Positions 28,637 to 39,441 of a DNA stretch of 64,000 bases are shown here, in pieces. The position numbers and the translations under genes were made by a program. Numbering within the stretch: the stretch's first letter is position 1; every line of letters begins with the position of its first letter. Below the pieces are notes generated by a model, which was not told the DNA's origin, did not search any database, and saw only the letters and a program-made list of their open reading frames with translations. This DNA comes from Mesorhizobium neociceri (GTDB taxonomy: Bacteria > Pseudomonadota > Alphaproteobacteria > Rhizobiales > Rhizobiaceae). The stretch is taken from contig NZ_JACDTY010000002.1 in assembly GCF_013520985.1 (NCBI RefSeq), positions 1 through 64,000 of the forward strand. Reading direction: 5' to 3'.

Positions 28637-29207
28637 TCGGCCAATTTAGCGTGCCGCAGTGAAGCCCGCCAGCGCGGTCCGGCGCTACAGGCAGCGCGAT
28701 ACGGTCGGGGTGGCCGCCTGCCTTCTAATGGCCGGCATGGGCCTACGCACTCCTGCGCTTAAGCGATCGGAAATGGCTCGCTATTCTGTGACTGAGGCGT
28801 AGGGTCAATCGGTCGTCTGCTCTGTTTGGCGGGCACGCGGACGCTTGGAAGCCAACTTCGGTGCTCCCGCCCAAAGCAGAAACCCGATGGCAAACGGCAT
28901 CACCCACGACTACCTCGACCAGTTGCTTGAATGCCCATACGATCCGGTTGAGAATTCCGGCTGATGCTGCTCCGCCAACCCCGACCACTTGCAAAGATTG
29001 CGGCAGGTATCTCGGCACTTGGGATGAGATGCAGGCGGACTTTGAACAGCAGGGCGGAGGCGGCGGTATTTTCAGGCTCGACAAGGGCAGGATTGAGCGG
29101 ATAGGCGGAAATCACCGGCCCGCATTCACAATACCCCAGCCGCGATTCAAGTCGCGTGAACGCGATCGGTTCCGCGCATTTTAGTAAATTTGTATATAAG
29201 AGCGACG
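28637..29207. other. About 570 bases with no convincing intact gene
   Basis: In the plus frame around 28960-29160 a stretch TTCKDCGRYLGTWDEMQADF continuing to GGIFRLDKGRIERIG looks like the C-terminus of a real small protein with a CxxC zinc-ribbon half. Its upstream part has no good start, and a separate frame from 28887 (MANGITHDYLDQLLECPYDP) stops before it. This may be a frameshifted small gene. Confidence 0.35.
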
Positions 29208-29444
29208 ATGAAAAATGATCCTGGCTGCCGGGCCGCACTACGACTGATCAGGATGGCGATTGAGGAAACTTGCCCGGCCGGCGTGCTGCCGAGCGAAGAA
29301 GCGGTTTTGGGTCTCTACGGTCAGGGCCGATCCAACAAGCCAGAAGCGCTCGCCAAAGCGATCATCGCCACCGTCGAAAAACTAACAGCCGACCAGCCTG
29401 TGGATGGTAACCGCTTGTTCACCATATCCGGGCATCCTCATTGA
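29208..29444 (+). CDS. Small hypothetical protein
   Basis: About 78 residues from the ATG at 29208 (MKNDPGCRAALRLIRMAIEE, then CPAGVLPSEEAVLGLYGQGR). It is helical and soluble, with no motif I recognise. An in-frame ATG six codons upstream is less likely. A further frame (29404-29745) overlaps its end; it has one hydrophobic segment near residue 75 and is doubtful. Confidence 0.4.
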   Translation: MKNDPGCRAALRLIRMAIEETCPAGVLPSEEAVLGLYGQGRSNKPEALAKAIIATVEKLTADQPVDGNRLFTISGHPH

Positions 29445-29749
29445 AGGCGCACCGAACGCGCCTAATCTACCCCCTGCGTCATATGATGGCGCGCCCCCGC
29501 CCAAAGCTGGCGGCCGACGGTTTCATGTAATCCCCGCACCCCAACAGTATGCGTCGGCCGCTGGTATTTCAGCCAAGGGGCTCCTGGTTGCGCCTATGTC
29601 GCGCACCACAGTCCCTCAGCTTATCGCAGCGCTGATCACCATCGCCGTCCTGGCCGTTATCCATCAGGGTCTGACTTCACCGCCGTGTGCCGCAGGTTGC
29701 CCTCAGCACTACGGAGATGGGTGTGGTGACACTCCGTCGGTTTAGCTCT
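29445..29749. other. Short intergenic stretch before the response regulator
   Basis: Apart from the doubtful overlapping frame 29404-29745, nothing is supported. Two operons converge here: plus-strand small genes and the minus-strand nif-linked genes. I did not find a clear hairpin terminator. Confidence 0.3.
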
Positions 29750-30454
29750 TCAGCCGTCCGGCCATTCGAGCGAGTAGCCGGCCGACCTGATCGTGCGAAT
29801 GACGAAGGTGGGCGAGGCCGCCTGCAGCGCTTTTCTGAGCCGGCTGATATGGACGTCGACGGTGCGGGGACCGACATGGATGTTGGCCGGCCAGGCCGCG
29901 CCGATCAGCTCGTCGCGGTTGAAGACCCTGCCCGGCGTCTCGAGCAACAACCGCAGCACGTTGAACTCGATCGGTCCAAGGTGGATTTCGTGGCCATTGC
30001 CGCGAACCCGGTGGGCATCGAGCCTCATCTCAAGGCCGCCACACGAGAGCCACTGGCCATTTTCAGCCCCGTTGGCACCAGGCTTTGGCAGCGCCAGCTT
30101 GGTGTGTAGCCAGTCGAGCAGCTTGGCCGGAGCGATCGGCCGCACAAGGCTCTCGTCGATGCCTGCCTTCAAGAGATTGAGGTGCTGGTTCTCGGCGCCG
30201 GGCGAGATCAGGGCAATGATCGGCAGGCCGCCGGTCCGGGGCTCCCGCTTCAGCCGGGCGCAGATCGCGGAGCCGGTTATGCCGGCTGGCCCGCAGTCCA
30301 GCACCACGGCCTGGAAGTCGCGTTCGTCGGCCAGGGCGAGCGCTTCCTTGGCGCCGCCTGCCGGCTCGGTGGCGAAACCGTCCACCTCGAGGATGTGGCT
30401 GAGGAACAAATAGAACTCCGCGTCTTGCGAACAGATCAGAACGCGTGGCTTCAT
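29750..30454 (-). CDS. OmpR/PhoB-type response regulator downstream of nif
   Basis: A 234-residue protein from MKPRVLICSQDAEFYLFLSH. Residues 1-115 form a receiver domain with the presumed phospho-acceptor Asp in VVLDCGPAG. The usual conserved Lys of the LTKP loop is Arg here (SLVRPIAPAK), and the acidic pocket is reduced (CSQDAE). Residues 135-234 are a winged-helix DNA-binding domain (IHLGPIEFNVLRLLLETPGR, then VHISRLRKALQAAS). It follows the DUF269 gene in the nif block by about 100 bases. No histidine kinase is adjacent. The receiver changes suggest altered or absent phosphorylation (inference). Confidence 0.85.
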   Translation of the reverse strand: MKPRVLICSQDAEFYLFLSHILEVDGFATEPAGGAKEALALADERDFQAVVLDCGPAGITGSAICARLKREPRTGGLPIIALISPGAENQHLNLLKAGIDESLVRPIAPAKLLDWLHTKLALPKPGANGAENGQWLSCGGLEMRLDAHRVRGNGHEIHLGPIEFNVLRLLLETPGRVFNRDELIGAAWPANIHVGPRTVDVHISRLRKALQAASPTFVIRTIRSAGYSLEWPDG

Positions 30455-30557
30455 CAGCGCTACCCCAGGAACCAGATCGGCCTCGACCGCGTCCGTTGGG
30501 TGGCATCGCAACTGCTCAAGGCCTGACATGACCCGCTTGTTCAAAACACGGGTTTCA

Positions 30558-31037
30558 TCAGGCCCGCGCCACGTCGGGATAGGCTTCGATGGCGGCGATC
30601 GCGTCGCCGGCCAGTTTGGTGCCGGCCGCAGCCAGCTTCCACAACGTCTCGAAGCCGAACCGGTGGACGTCGCGCACGGTCCGCGACAGCACGACCAGCC
30701 GCCCGGCCGTGAGCAGCACGCGCCCAAAGCCCTCATGGCTGATCTCCATCATCGGCGAGGCCATCAGGCCGCAGCGCTCCTCGATCGCAAGCCCGACGGC
30801 GGCGTAGAACTTGTCGAGCCTCCACAGCACGTCCGGATCGGGATCGCCGATGATCGGCATCGCACGGCGCTGGTCCCTGCTGATGATGAAGTCCCGAAGC
30901 AGATCCGCATCCGGCTTGCCTTCCCATGCGCCGTTGGCATCCTGGGCGCGGATCAGCCGCACCAGGCATTTGACGAACGGGGTGGCAAGGGCCGCCTCGT
31001 CCTCGTCGACAGCAGGGGTGACCGCGGCATCAAACAT
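30558..31037 (-). CDS. NifX-associated nitrogen fixation protein (DUF269)
   Basis: A 159-residue member of the DUF269 family, which nearly always follows nifX in nif operons. Typical segments are TPFVKCLVRLIRAQDANGAW followed by EGKPDADLLRDFII, and YAAVGLAIEERCGLMASPMM then MEISHEGFGRVLL. It starts 17 bases after the surviving nifX stop codon, behind GAGGAGAGAG, so its own translation signals are intact. It probably takes part in cofactor assembly or handling, though the exact role is unknown. Its normal upstream partners nifE, nifN and nifX have been deleted here. Confidence 0.88.
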   Translation of the reverse strand: MFDAAVTPAVDEDEAALATPFVKCLVRLIRAQDANGAWEGKPDADLLRDFIISRDQRRAMPIIGDPDPDVLWRLDKFYAAVGLAIEERCGLMASPMMEISHEGFGRVLLTAGRLVVLSRTVRDVHRFGFETLWKLAAAGTKLAGDAIAAIEAYPDVARA

Positions 31038-31054
31038 CTCGCTCTCTCCTCGCT

Positions 31055-31215
31055 TCAGTCCTCGTCCTCGAAGGAAAGGCGCAGCCGCCGGCTGCCGCCC
31101 CTGGGGTGAGCGGTTTCGAGCAGCCGTGCTTGCGCGCCCTGGCGTCCTTGCCGCGGTTCTTGTCGCAGGCCGGCTCGTTGAAGACCTGCTGGATCGTGGC
31201 GCCGAGCGAGGCCAT
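31055..31215 (-). pseudogene. Fused remnant: nifE 5' end joined to nifX 3' end
   Basis: From an ATG at 31215, or one seven codons earlier overlapping the nifK end, the product reads as a NifE N-terminus: ASLGATIQQVFNEPACDKNR followed by KHGCSKPLTPGAAAGGCAF, with the conserved Cys context. After GGCAF the NifE sequence stops. In another frame the next bases encode RLSFEDED and a TGA at 31055-31057, which suits the last residues of NifX just ahead of the DUF269 gene. The junction lies in a CGCCTT-type string around 31073-31081. The rest of nifE, all of nifN and most of nifX are gone. The truncated NifE is certainly non-functional. Confidence 0.82.
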
Positions 31216-31219
31216 CGGG

Positions 31220-32761
31220 TCAGCGGGTGAGGTCATAGGAATAGTCGGTGACGCCGGTCTCGCCGGTGTCGCGATCGAGCTTGTCGAAGATCTTGTCGAG
31301 GATCGTCGTCAGGACGCGCAGCCCGCCCTGGTAGCCCATCAGCGCGAAGCGATGGTGGTGGTGGCGGTCGAAGATCGGGAACATCAGCCGCAGCAGCGGC
31401 GTGCCGGTGTCGCGCTCCAGATACTTGCCATAGGAATTGCCGATCAACAGGTCGACCGGCTCGGTGAACAGCAGCGAGCGCAGCGCCCACAGGTCCTTGC
31501 CGGCCCAGACCTGGGCATCGGCGCCGAAGGGCGAGGCGTCAAGCAGCTCCTGCAACTCGGCTTGCCAGGCCGAGGAGCCGTTGGTGGCCAGGCAATGGCT
31601 CGGCTCGCCGCCGGTCTCCATGACGAAGCGGGCCATGGCATAGACGAAGTCGGGGTCGCCGTAGATGGCGTATTTCTTGCCGTGCAGCCATGACTGGCTG
31701 TCGGCCATGGCATCGACCAGCCGGCCGCGCTCGAGGCGGATGGCCTCGGGGATCTCTTTGCCGCAAAGCGCCGAGACCTTCATCAGGAACTCGTCGGTCG
31801 CCTGGACGCCGAGCGGATAGTGGAAGGCGGCGGTCTCCTGGCCGACCTCCTGGCAGTAGTCGAGCGTCTTGCGGGTGTTGTAATACTGCAGCGACAGCGT
31901 CGCCTCGGCCTTGAGCGCCGCCTTGACGTCCTCGATCCTGGTGCCGCCGTCATACATGCGGTATTCGCCGTCCGAGGGCGTGTCGAACTGGTCGGAGGCA
32001 TCCTGGATGAAGCTGTAGGCGACGCCCATCAGATCGAGCAGGCGTTTCAGTTCGCGGTTGTTACCGACGCAAAAGCCGTCGAAGCCCGGGATGATGTTGA
32101 TGGTGCCCTTGGCCGCGCTGCGCTGGCGGTCCTTCCAGAAGTGCTCGACGATGCCCTTGACCATGCCGTCATAGCCGTCAACATGGCTGCCGACGAAGGC
32201 CGGCGTGTGGGCGAACGGCACGTCGAAGTCGCGCGGCACCGCGTTCTCGTCCCTGGCGTTCTCGATGAAGGAGCGCAGGTCGTCGCCGATCACCTCGGCC
32301 ATGCAGGTGGTCGAGACGGCGATCATCCTGGGGTCGTAGAGCTGGTAGGTGTTGGCAAGCCCGTCGACCATGTTCTTCAGGCCGCCGAACACCGCCGCAT
32401 CCTCGGTCATCGAGGAGGAGACCGCCGAGGCCGGCTCCTTGAAGTGGCGCGACAGGTGCGAGCGGTAATAGGCCACGCAGCCCTGGCTGCCATGGACGAA
32501 GGACATGGTGCGCTCGAAGCCGGCGGCCGCGAACACCGCGCCGAGCGGCTGGCAGGCCTTGGCCGGGTTCACCACCAGCGCTTCGCGGGCGAGGTTGAGT
32601 TCGCGGTATTCCCAGCTCTTGGTGAACTCGCGCTGATCGGTGACGAGCTGGTCGGGATGCGGGCATTCGAAGTTCAGCTTCTTGTGCGCCAGCATCCGCC
32701 TATATTCCGGCTCGCGGAACAGGGGCGCGTGGTCGAGGACTTTTTCAGCCGACTGCGGCAT
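31220..32761 (-). CDS. nifK: Nitrogenase molybdenum-iron protein beta chain NifK
   Basis: A 513-residue protein from [20 protein letters not shown]. It pairs with NifD in the MoFe protein and shares the P-cluster. Family motifs include the P-cluster region with [20 protein letters not shown] and [20 protein letters not shown], and [17 protein letters not shown]. The longer frame (to 32884) is unsupported, as it reads into the nifD-nifK spacer. Coding sequence appears complete to its stop at 31220, just before the nifE remnant. Confidence 0.97.
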   Translation of the reverse strand: MPQSAEKVLDHAPLFREPEYRRMLAHKKLNFECPHPDQLVTDQREFTKSWEYRELNLAREALVVNPAKACQPLGAVFAAAGFERTMSFVHGSQGCVAYYRSHLSRHFKEPASAVSSSMTEDAAVFGGLKNMVDGLANTYQLYDPRMIAVSTTCMAEVIGDDLRSFIENARDENAVPRDFDVPFAHTPAFVGSHVDGYDGMVKGIVEHFWKDRQRSAAKGTINIIPGFDGFCVGNNRELKRLLDLMGVAYSFIQDASDQFDTPSDGEYRMYDGGTRIEDVKAALKAEATLSLQYYNTRKTLDYCQEVGQETAAFHYPLGVQATDEFLMKVSALCGKEIPEAIRLERGRLVDAMADSQSWLHGKKYAIYGDPDFVYAMARFVMETGGEPSHCLATNGSSAWQAELQELLDASPFGADAQVWAGKDLWALRSLLFTEPVDLLIGNSYGKYLERDTGTPLLRLMFPIFDRHHHHRFALMGYQGGLRVLTTILDKIFDKLDRDTGETGVTDYSYDLTR

Positions 32762-32917
32762 AGCGTGACTACCTCTTGGTTGACCTGGCTGCGCCATGCG
32801 CCAGCCCAGGATGTCGGGACGTTTTTTCCAAGGTCGCCGGCAAAGCAGGCGGCCGCTTGGCTTCATCGCCTGCCCGGCCAGCATCGTTGCCCCGGGCAGA
32901 CCTGTGCGGCCGGTTGT

Positions 32918-34417
32918 CTATTCGGCAGCGATTGCCCGCCGCCGCGGTCTTTCGCGCCAGGGCGCGTCGAACAGGTCCCAGACCGGGTTGTTGATGGCCA
33001 GGTCGAGGTCGCGGGCGAAGATGGCAAAGCCGTCATAGCCGTGATACGGCCCCGAATAGTCCCAGGAATGCATCTGCCGGAACGGGATGCCCATCTTCTG
33101 CACCGGGTATTTTTCCTTGATGCCCGAGCCGACCAGATTGGGGCGGACCCCCTCGATGAACTTCTCCAGCTCGTAGCCGGTCACGTCGTCATAGATCAGC
33201 GTGCCGTTGCGGACGTAATGGCCGGTGCGCTGATAGTCGTCATTGTGGGCGAACTCGTAGCCGGTGCCGACGATCACCATGCCGAGGTCCTCGTAGGCGG
33301 TGACGACGTGGCGGGGGCGCAGGCCGCCGACATAGAGCATCACCGTGTTGCCTTCCAGCCGCGGCCGGTACTTGGCGATGACCGCATCGACCAGCGGCCT
33401 GTATCTGGCGATGACCGCCTCGGTCCTGGCCTCGATCTCGGGGCCAAAATGCCGGGCTATCTTGCGCAGCGAGGCCTCGATCTGCGAGGGGCCGAAGAAG
33501 TTGTACTCCATCCAGGCGATGCCGTACTTCTCCTCCATGTGCCGGCAGATGTAGTTCATCGACCGGTAGCAATGGATGAGATTGAGCCTGGCCTTCGGCG
33601 CGCGCTCGATCTCGGCCAGCGTAGCGTCGCCCGACCAGTTGCCGACCACGCGCAGCCCGATCTCCTCGAGCAGGATGCGCGAGGCCCAGGCGTCGCCGCC
33701 GATGTTGTAGTCGCCGATGACATTGACGTCGTAGGCACCGGCCTCGAACGCGATCTCTTTCTTGTCGAACACCCAGTCGCGGATGGCGTCGTTGGCGATG
33801 TGGTGGCCGAGCGATTGCGAGACGCCGCGAAAGCCCTCGCAGCGTACCGGCACGATGGTCTTGTCGTGCTCCTTGGCCTTCTTGCGCGACACCGCCTCGG
33901 TGTCGTCGCCGATCAGCCCGATCGGGCATTCCGATTGCACCGTCATGCCGTTGTTGAGCGGAAACAGCCCCTCGATCTCGTCGATGATCCGCTCCAGTTT
34001 CTTGTCGCCGCCAAAGACGATGTCCTTCTCCTGGAAGTCGGAGGTGAACTGCATGGTGCCGAAGGTGTCGATGCCGGTGGTGCCGACATAGTAGTTGCGG
34101 CGCTGCGACCAGGAATAATGGCCGCAGCCGACCGGGCCGTGCGAGATATGGACCATGTCCTTGACCGGACCCCAGACCACGCCCTTGGAGCCGGCATAGG
34201 CGCAGCCGCGGATCGTCATCACGCCCGGAATCGACTTGATGTTCGACTTGACCTCGCATTCGGAGACGACCGCGCCGTCCTCGCCAGGCGCCTCGCCGCT
34301 CCTGGCGACGCCGAGATGCTTCTTGCGGCGCTTGGCGGTCTTGTCGGGATAGCGTTCCAGCACGTCCTCGATCAGCTTGGCATGCAGAGCGCCGTCATTG
34401 TCGTATTGCAGGCTCAT
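32918..34417 (-). CDS. nifD: Nitrogenase molybdenum-iron protein alpha chain NifD
   Basis: A 499-residue protein that holds FeMo-cofactor. Motifs include [20 protein letters not shown] with a P-cluster Cys, [20 protein letters not shown], the [14 protein letters not shown] segment, the cofactor Cys region [20 protein letters not shown] and the C-terminal [15 protein letters not shown] segment with the cofactor His ligand. It lies between nifH (98-base gap) and nifK (156-base gap). It appears intact. Confidence 0.98.
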   Translation of the reverse strand: MSLQYDNDGALHAKLIEDVLERYPDKTAKRRKKHLGVARSGEAPGEDGAVVSECEVKSNIKSIPGVMTIRGCAYAGSKGVVWGPVKDMVHISHGPVGCGHYSWSQRRNYYVGTTGIDTFGTMQFTSDFQEKDIVFGGDKKLERIIDEIEGLFPLNNGMTVQSECPIGLIGDDTEAVSRKKAKEHDKTIVPVRCEGFRGVSQSLGHHIANDAIRDWVFDKKEIAFEAGAYDVNVIGDYNIGGDAWASRILLEEIGLRVVGNWSGDATLAEIERAPKARLNLIHCYRSMNYICRHMEEKYGIAWMEYNFFGPSQIEASLRKIARHFGPEIEARTEAVIARYRPLVDAVIAKYRPRLEGNTVMLYVGGLRPRHVVTAYEDLGMVIVGTGYEFAHNDDYQRTGHYVRNGTLIYDDVTGYELEKFIEGVRPNLVGSGIKEKYPVQKMGIPFRQMHSWDYSGPYHGYDGFAIFARDLDLAINNPVWDLFDAPWRERPRRRAIAAE

Positions 34418-34515
34418 GGGACCCCTTTCGGCGTGGACGCCTCGCGCGGCGAGGCGCCGTTGTCTTTTGGCCAGGCGCGGCGGCTCAAGCCCCGCGCCCG
34501 GTGCGGCAGGGCCGG

Positions 34516-35454
<939 letters not shown>

Positions 35455-35497
35455 TCAATGCCGTCGGCAGCTCTCGCCGCCTCACAGCCGAAGGACC

Positions 35498-35512
35498 TCA
35501 AGATCCATGCCA
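35498..35512 (-). promoter_or_regulatory. Candidate sigma-54 promoter of nifH with non-consensus -12 element
   Basis: On the minus strand TGGCAT-GGATC-TTGA occurs about 90 bases before the nifH ATG. The -24 half keeps the invariant GG, while the -12 half ends in GA instead of the near-invariant GC. The spacing is right, and it lies about 90 bases from a perfect NifA upstream site, so the geometry supports it. No better -24/-12 pair was found between this site and the gene. Confidence 0.45.
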
Positions 35513-35598
35513 ACTCGCCCGAGCCAGCCCGAGGAAAAACCAAGCGTTGCTCCTCAACGGCTTGGCTCGCCATCCGACAGCCATTGTCGGACGACCCA

Positions 35599-35614
35599 TG
35601 TAGCGGAACCGACA
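35599..35614 (-). promoter_or_regulatory. NifA upstream activator sequence for nifH
   Basis: TGT-AGCGGAACCG-ACA, an exact TGT-N10-ACA palindrome, lies about 190 bases upstream of the nifH start. This is the established NifA-binding consensus and a usual distance. It is symmetric, so strand is nominal. Confidence 0.7.
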
Positions 35615-36402
35615 AAGGGCGACAGATCGCGTGGGTCCCTTTATCTGCGACAGCATGGTCGAGCGGCACGGCGCACTGCGATCCCCACGCGCCGACATCG
35701 GCCCACTCGCAGTTCGCGGGCGGCTATCAGAGCGTGGCCATACGGTCGGCAGACGCCGCAGGAGCGGCTCGGGCGCGTTGTCGGCCGGCTGGAGCGCTCG
35801 AAACGCCCGCCCCGCGCTCGCGGAATAGTCGCACCTACGCAGCCCCACCCCTACACCACTCTCTCCTAAGTTCTCGGGATGTGGCGATCGCGCGGAGTAA
35901 AACGTAGCGGAACGAACCCTGACCAGCGCAATGACGACCCGAATGGCGTGTCTTCCGGACCAAATTCGTTGGCAACAAACAGCGCCGGTGATGCATGTCT
36001 GGGATGGCGCACGTTGCCTCCAAGAAGTGGTCATTCCAGAGCTGGGCGTCAATCGAGAACTGAAGGACTAGGCCATTGCCGCGGTTGAAGTGTCACTGCA
36101 TTTTCCGCGTGGTGTGCGACATGTTCCACCACACACTCGGAGGAGACGTTCTCCTTGTGCGAATTGACCGGTGTCGAACACATTCAAATCCGACGTTCTG
36201 GATTTATCCGGGTCCCCTCCCGCGAAGTTAGAACAACGACAGCCAGGTCCAGGCGTGTTGGACACAGGCTATGCGGAACCGTTTCCCGTTCGAGTTGGTC
36301 GAGGAAGCCCACGCGCTAGATGAGCTCGCAGGCGCAATTGCCACCAGCATCAATTTCGGGGCGGGCTATTGAGGAGAGAGCCGATGTGGGCGTTCAGCAA
36401 AT
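35615..36402. other. Region between nifH regulatory sites and nodD copy 2
   Basis: About 790 bases without a convincing gene. From about 36384 the sequence resembles the segment beyond nodD copy 1 and marks the edge of the duplicated unit. Just before it, a short frame reading VEEAHALDELAGAIATSINF ends in a stop near 36371; it has coding character but is too short to identify. Confidence 0.4.
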
Positions 36403-37347
36403 CTAGGAGCGCCCGCCAGATGCTGGCATCTTGCTTGGAATGGCCATCTGCGACGTCTCCTGCAGCATTATTTCTCGCAACCAGATGCTTGCTGGATCAC
36501 TGTTATGAATGGTGGGCCATTGGACTACCTCGGTGAATGCGGGCAGCGGGGTCGGCAGATCAAAGATCTGCAAGGGGATCGATTTTTCGAAATGATTGAC
36601 CAGCCGGAAGGGCATGACCGCCAAGCGATCTGTGCCTGTCACCACGGGCGGGATCATGCTAAAGCCCTGCACGAGGACCTCTACCCTTCTCTTAAAGCCA
36701 TGCTCATGCAAATACCAGTCCTCGATGGTAGGCTTCTGCGCTTGCCCGAACTTTACCGCCACGTGCTTCATCGATAGGTATCTCTCGAATGTAAGCTGCC
36801 GTGGCATCTGCTTGTTTGAGGGGCAGCCTACGCACACGAGTCTGTCGTCGAACAGCGGCACCCGCGAATGCGAGCTCGACATGAACATTTCCGGGACAAT
36901 TAGAAAATCGACGTCACCGCGCCGCAGAAGTTCAGGGGTGTCATCGTCGATAGGCAGCAATTCGAAGCTGACGGCGGGTGCTACCCGCGCGACACGCTCC
37001 ACGACCTTTTCAAAAAACACGAATATGACGAAATCGGAAAGAACGATCCTGAAGTGGCGATCGGACCGAGCCGGGTCGAACGGTTCCAAAGATATGATCG
37101 AACGCTGAATCTGCCCGAGGACGGCGCGAACTGCGGGGGCGAGTGTTTCGGCGCGCGGCGTTAGAAAACGCTCGCGGCCGCTCATCGTATAAAGCTCATC
37201 GCGGAAGTAATCGCGCAGCCGGACAACGGCCGCGCTCATGGCCGGCTGACTCAGATTGATGCGCCGTGCAGCCGCCGTCAGATTATGCTCGGTCAGCAGC
37301 GCGTCGAGAACGACGAGAAGATTCAAATCAAGGCCGTTCAAACGCAT
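36403..37347 (-). CDS. nodD: Nodulation regulator NodD, copy 2
   Basis: A 314-residue NodD that starts [20 protein letters not shown], with the same helix-turn-helix region as copy 1 ([20 protein letters not shown]). The two copies have identical length and differ mainly in scattered residues of the effector-binding half, for example [14 protein letters not shown] against [14 protein letters not shown]. It also is divergent from a nod box, this time facing nodZ. Two NodDs in one symbiont commonly differ in flavonoid response. The duplicated DNA extends past the gene on both sides. Confidence 0.95.
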   Translation of the reverse strand: MRLNGLDLNLLVVLDALLTEHNLTAAARRINLSQPAMSAAVVRLRDYFRDELYTMSGRERFLTPRAETLAPAVRAVLGQIQRSIISLEPFDPARSDRHFRIVLSDFVIFVFFEKVVERVARVAPAVSFELLPIDDDTPELLRRGDVDFLIVPEMFMSSSHSRVPLFDDRLVCVGCPSNKQMPRQLTFERYLSMKHVAVKFGQAQKPTIEDWYLHEHGFKRRVEVLVQGFSMIPPVVTGTDRLAVMPFRLVNHFEKSIPLQIFDLPTPLPAFTEVVQWPTIHNSDPASIWLREIMLQETSQMAIPSKMPASGGRS

Positions 37348-37368
37348 GTCACGTCCACAGCCTCAAGC

Positions 37369-37416
37369 CATCCGCAGCGTGGATGCGCTTCATCGAAACA
37401 ATTGATTTTACCAACT
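37369..37416 (+). promoter_or_regulatory. nod box upstream of nodZ
   Basis: ATCCGCAGCGTGGATG, a spacer, then ATCGAAACAATTGATTTTAC with CAACT: a strong nod box, pointing to nodZ 272 bases downstream and 22 bases from the nodD copy 2 start. A CGTATAGG string about 20 bases past it resembles the GCATAG strings after the other boxes. Confidence 0.9.
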
Positions 37417-37688
37417 AAAACGCCGTCGTATAGGAGAACTCAATGACTAAGCCTGACGCAAATTATCGATTTGGCTTGGGCGCCGGGGGTGAACGCGGTT
37501 TGCGTCTAACATCAAGAGAGCCGCAAATCCAACCCTTCAAACGCCGAATGCGGACTCCGAGCAGATGGCCTCACAATTCCAGTGCGGCAAACGAAGAGTT
37601 CAACCTGGCCTGACTGGGGATTCTGATGGTTCAATCGGGCCAGGCTTTAGTAGCCCCTTCCTCCTAGACCCTGCGGTATTCCGGAACG

Positions 37689-38684
37689 ATGCACATGCTT
37701 GTTGGTGACTCAGTGAACGATCGATTCGTTGTCTCTCGACGGCGCACTGGTTTCGGTGACTGCCTGTGGTCGCTCGCGGCAGCTTGGTCCTACGCACACC
37801 GGACAGGGCGGAGGCTAGTGATAGATTGGCGTGGCTCGAGTTACCTCACTGAACCCCTCACGAACGCCTTTCCGGTGTTCTTCGAGCCAATTCAGGACAT
37901 CGCCGGCGTACCGGTCATTTGCGACGATCAGATAAACCAGCTCGCATTTCCTGGGCCTTTCTTCCCGCCGTGGTGGAATAAGCCGTCGGTCGACTGCGTC
38001 TACCGACCGGACGAGCAGATCTTCCGGGAACGCGACGAGCTGAGGGAGCTTTTCGAAGGCGGAAATGACACTGAAGCCAATACCGTAGTGTGTGATGCTT
38101 GCTTGATGTGGCGTTGTGGGGAAGATGCCGAACGACAAGTTTTTAAAAGTATCAAACCTAAGCCTGAAATCTCGTCCCGAATTGAAGCCATTTACGAGGA
38201 GCATTTCCAGGGGAACAGCGTAATCGGGGTTCATGTCCGGCACGGCAACGGCGAAAATATCATGGAGCACGCGCCCTACTGGGCTGATTCAGAGTCCGCC
38301 TTGCAGCAGGTATGCAATGCTATCCATAAAGCCAAAGCGCTCCCGCATCAAAGACCTACAAGGGTGTTCCTGTCTACCGACAGCGCGGAGGTGCTCAACA
38401 AGTTGTCAGGCGTCTTTCCCGACCTTTTTACAATCCCGAAACGCCTTCTGCCGGATCGCGCCGGGCCGCTACATATAGGAGCACTAGGGGCTGAGGGCGG
38501 CTTTTCTGCTCTCGTGGAGATGTATCTGCTTGGGCGCTGCGATACGGTCATTCGTTTTCCGCCCACTAGCGCTTTCTCACGATATGCCCGCCTGTTCGTG
38601 CCACGCATTGTTGAGTTCGATTTGAACAATCCGGGCCGTTTGATCGTGATTGATAACTCGTCCAAACCTCTCCCGATTTCGTAA
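37689..38684 (+). CDS. nodZ: Nod factor alpha-1,6-fucosyltransferase NodZ
   Basis: A 331-residue GT23-type enzyme that adds L-fucose to the reducing-end GlcNAc of the Nod factor, using GDP-fucose. Recognisable stretches are RFVVSRRRTGFGDCLWSLAA, DWRGSSYLTEPLTNAFPVFF and the nucleotide-sugar-binding motif GVHVRHGNGENIM with the key Arg. A second ATG two codons in is also possible. It is under the nod box at 37369. GDP-fucose would be supplied with help of NolK, which lies downstream under its own nod box. Confidence 0.93.
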   Translation: MHMLVGDSVNDRFVVSRRRTGFGDCLWSLAAAWSYAHRTGRRLVIDWRGSSYLTEPLTNAFPVFFEPIQDIAGVPVICDDQINQLAFPGPFFPPWWNKPSVDCVYRPDEQIFRERDELRELFEGGNDTEANTVVCDACLMWRCGEDAERQVFKSIKPKPEISSRIEAIYEEHFQGNSVIGVHVRHGNGENIMEHAPYWADSESALQQVCNAIHKAKALPHQRPTRVFLSTDSAEVLNKLSGVFPDLFTIPKRLLPDRAGPLHIGALGAEGGFSALVEMYLLGRCDTVIRFPPTSAFSRYARLFVPRIVEFDLNNPGRLIVIDNSSKPLPIS

Positions 38685-39158
38685 GGACACCGGGTACCTC
38701 ACCGGAGGATCCTGATTGCGCGCACAGCCTGCTCGTTGGAAGCAGGAGGCCAACGCCACCAATCTGATCGGCCATCATTACCATCCGGATCTGACGGGGG
38801 ATCGCCTCAATCGATGGCCGGTCGAGAGCGATGGCCGGACCGATCCGCAAGCGGCAGGCGAAGAGGCACTCGGGGCGCCGGATTCAGGCGGAGCCATATC
38901 CATCGGTTTGGCCACTCGGCAAGTCTGGTGCCACGTCACAGCCGACCGAAACCGCTGCGCACCTGGCAATGCGCGATTAGATTCGTGTGAGGTGGCATAT
39001 ATCGGCGCCCAGCGGGCCGAGCCGCCTCGGGGCCGGTGCATGCGCGGCGCCTCCCCGGTATCAGCGAAAACGCTTCCCGAAAATAGGACGCAGTATCGAA
39101 CGTCTTGAGGCCCTTTTTTCCCGTGGAGGTTAAGATGATGCTGCCAGAAATTAGCATG
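38685..39158. other. Spacer between nodZ and the nolK nod box
   Basis: About 470 bases. In M. loti-type loci noeL (GDP-mannose 4,6-dehydratase) lies between nodZ and nolK. None of the frames here shows its motifs, so it is absent rather than truncated as far as I can see. The open frames 38716-39108 and 38778-39161 have no recognised features. Confidence 0.45.
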
Positions 39159-39206
39159 CATCCACGGCGCGGATGTGTTTCATCGAAACAAACAATTTCA
39201 CCACTG
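39159..39206 (+). promoter_or_regulatory. nod box upstream of nolK
   Basis: ATCCACGGCGCGGATG, a spacer, then ATCGAAACAAACAATTTCAC with CACT. It matches the nod box but with C for T in the TTTTACC part. It points to nolK about 236 bases downstream and is followed by a GCATAGAG string. Confidence 0.85.
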
Positions 39207-39441
39207 TAGCGCAACGTTGCATAGAGCGGAGGCGCAAGCCGCAAGAACGCGAACTGACGCGCAAGTGGACTCGGCCGGCTGTTGCGCGATTAGCGGACTA
39301 CATCGGGTGGGCCGGATGGCGATGAGCCTCCCAAAATTGCGCAGGTCTAGCCGTCATCCAATTGCAGCCGACGCTACTCCGCGCATCGGATGAGTAATTC
39401 CGCCCGCAAGATCTTGGACGCAAGTAGATGAGAATTAAGGC

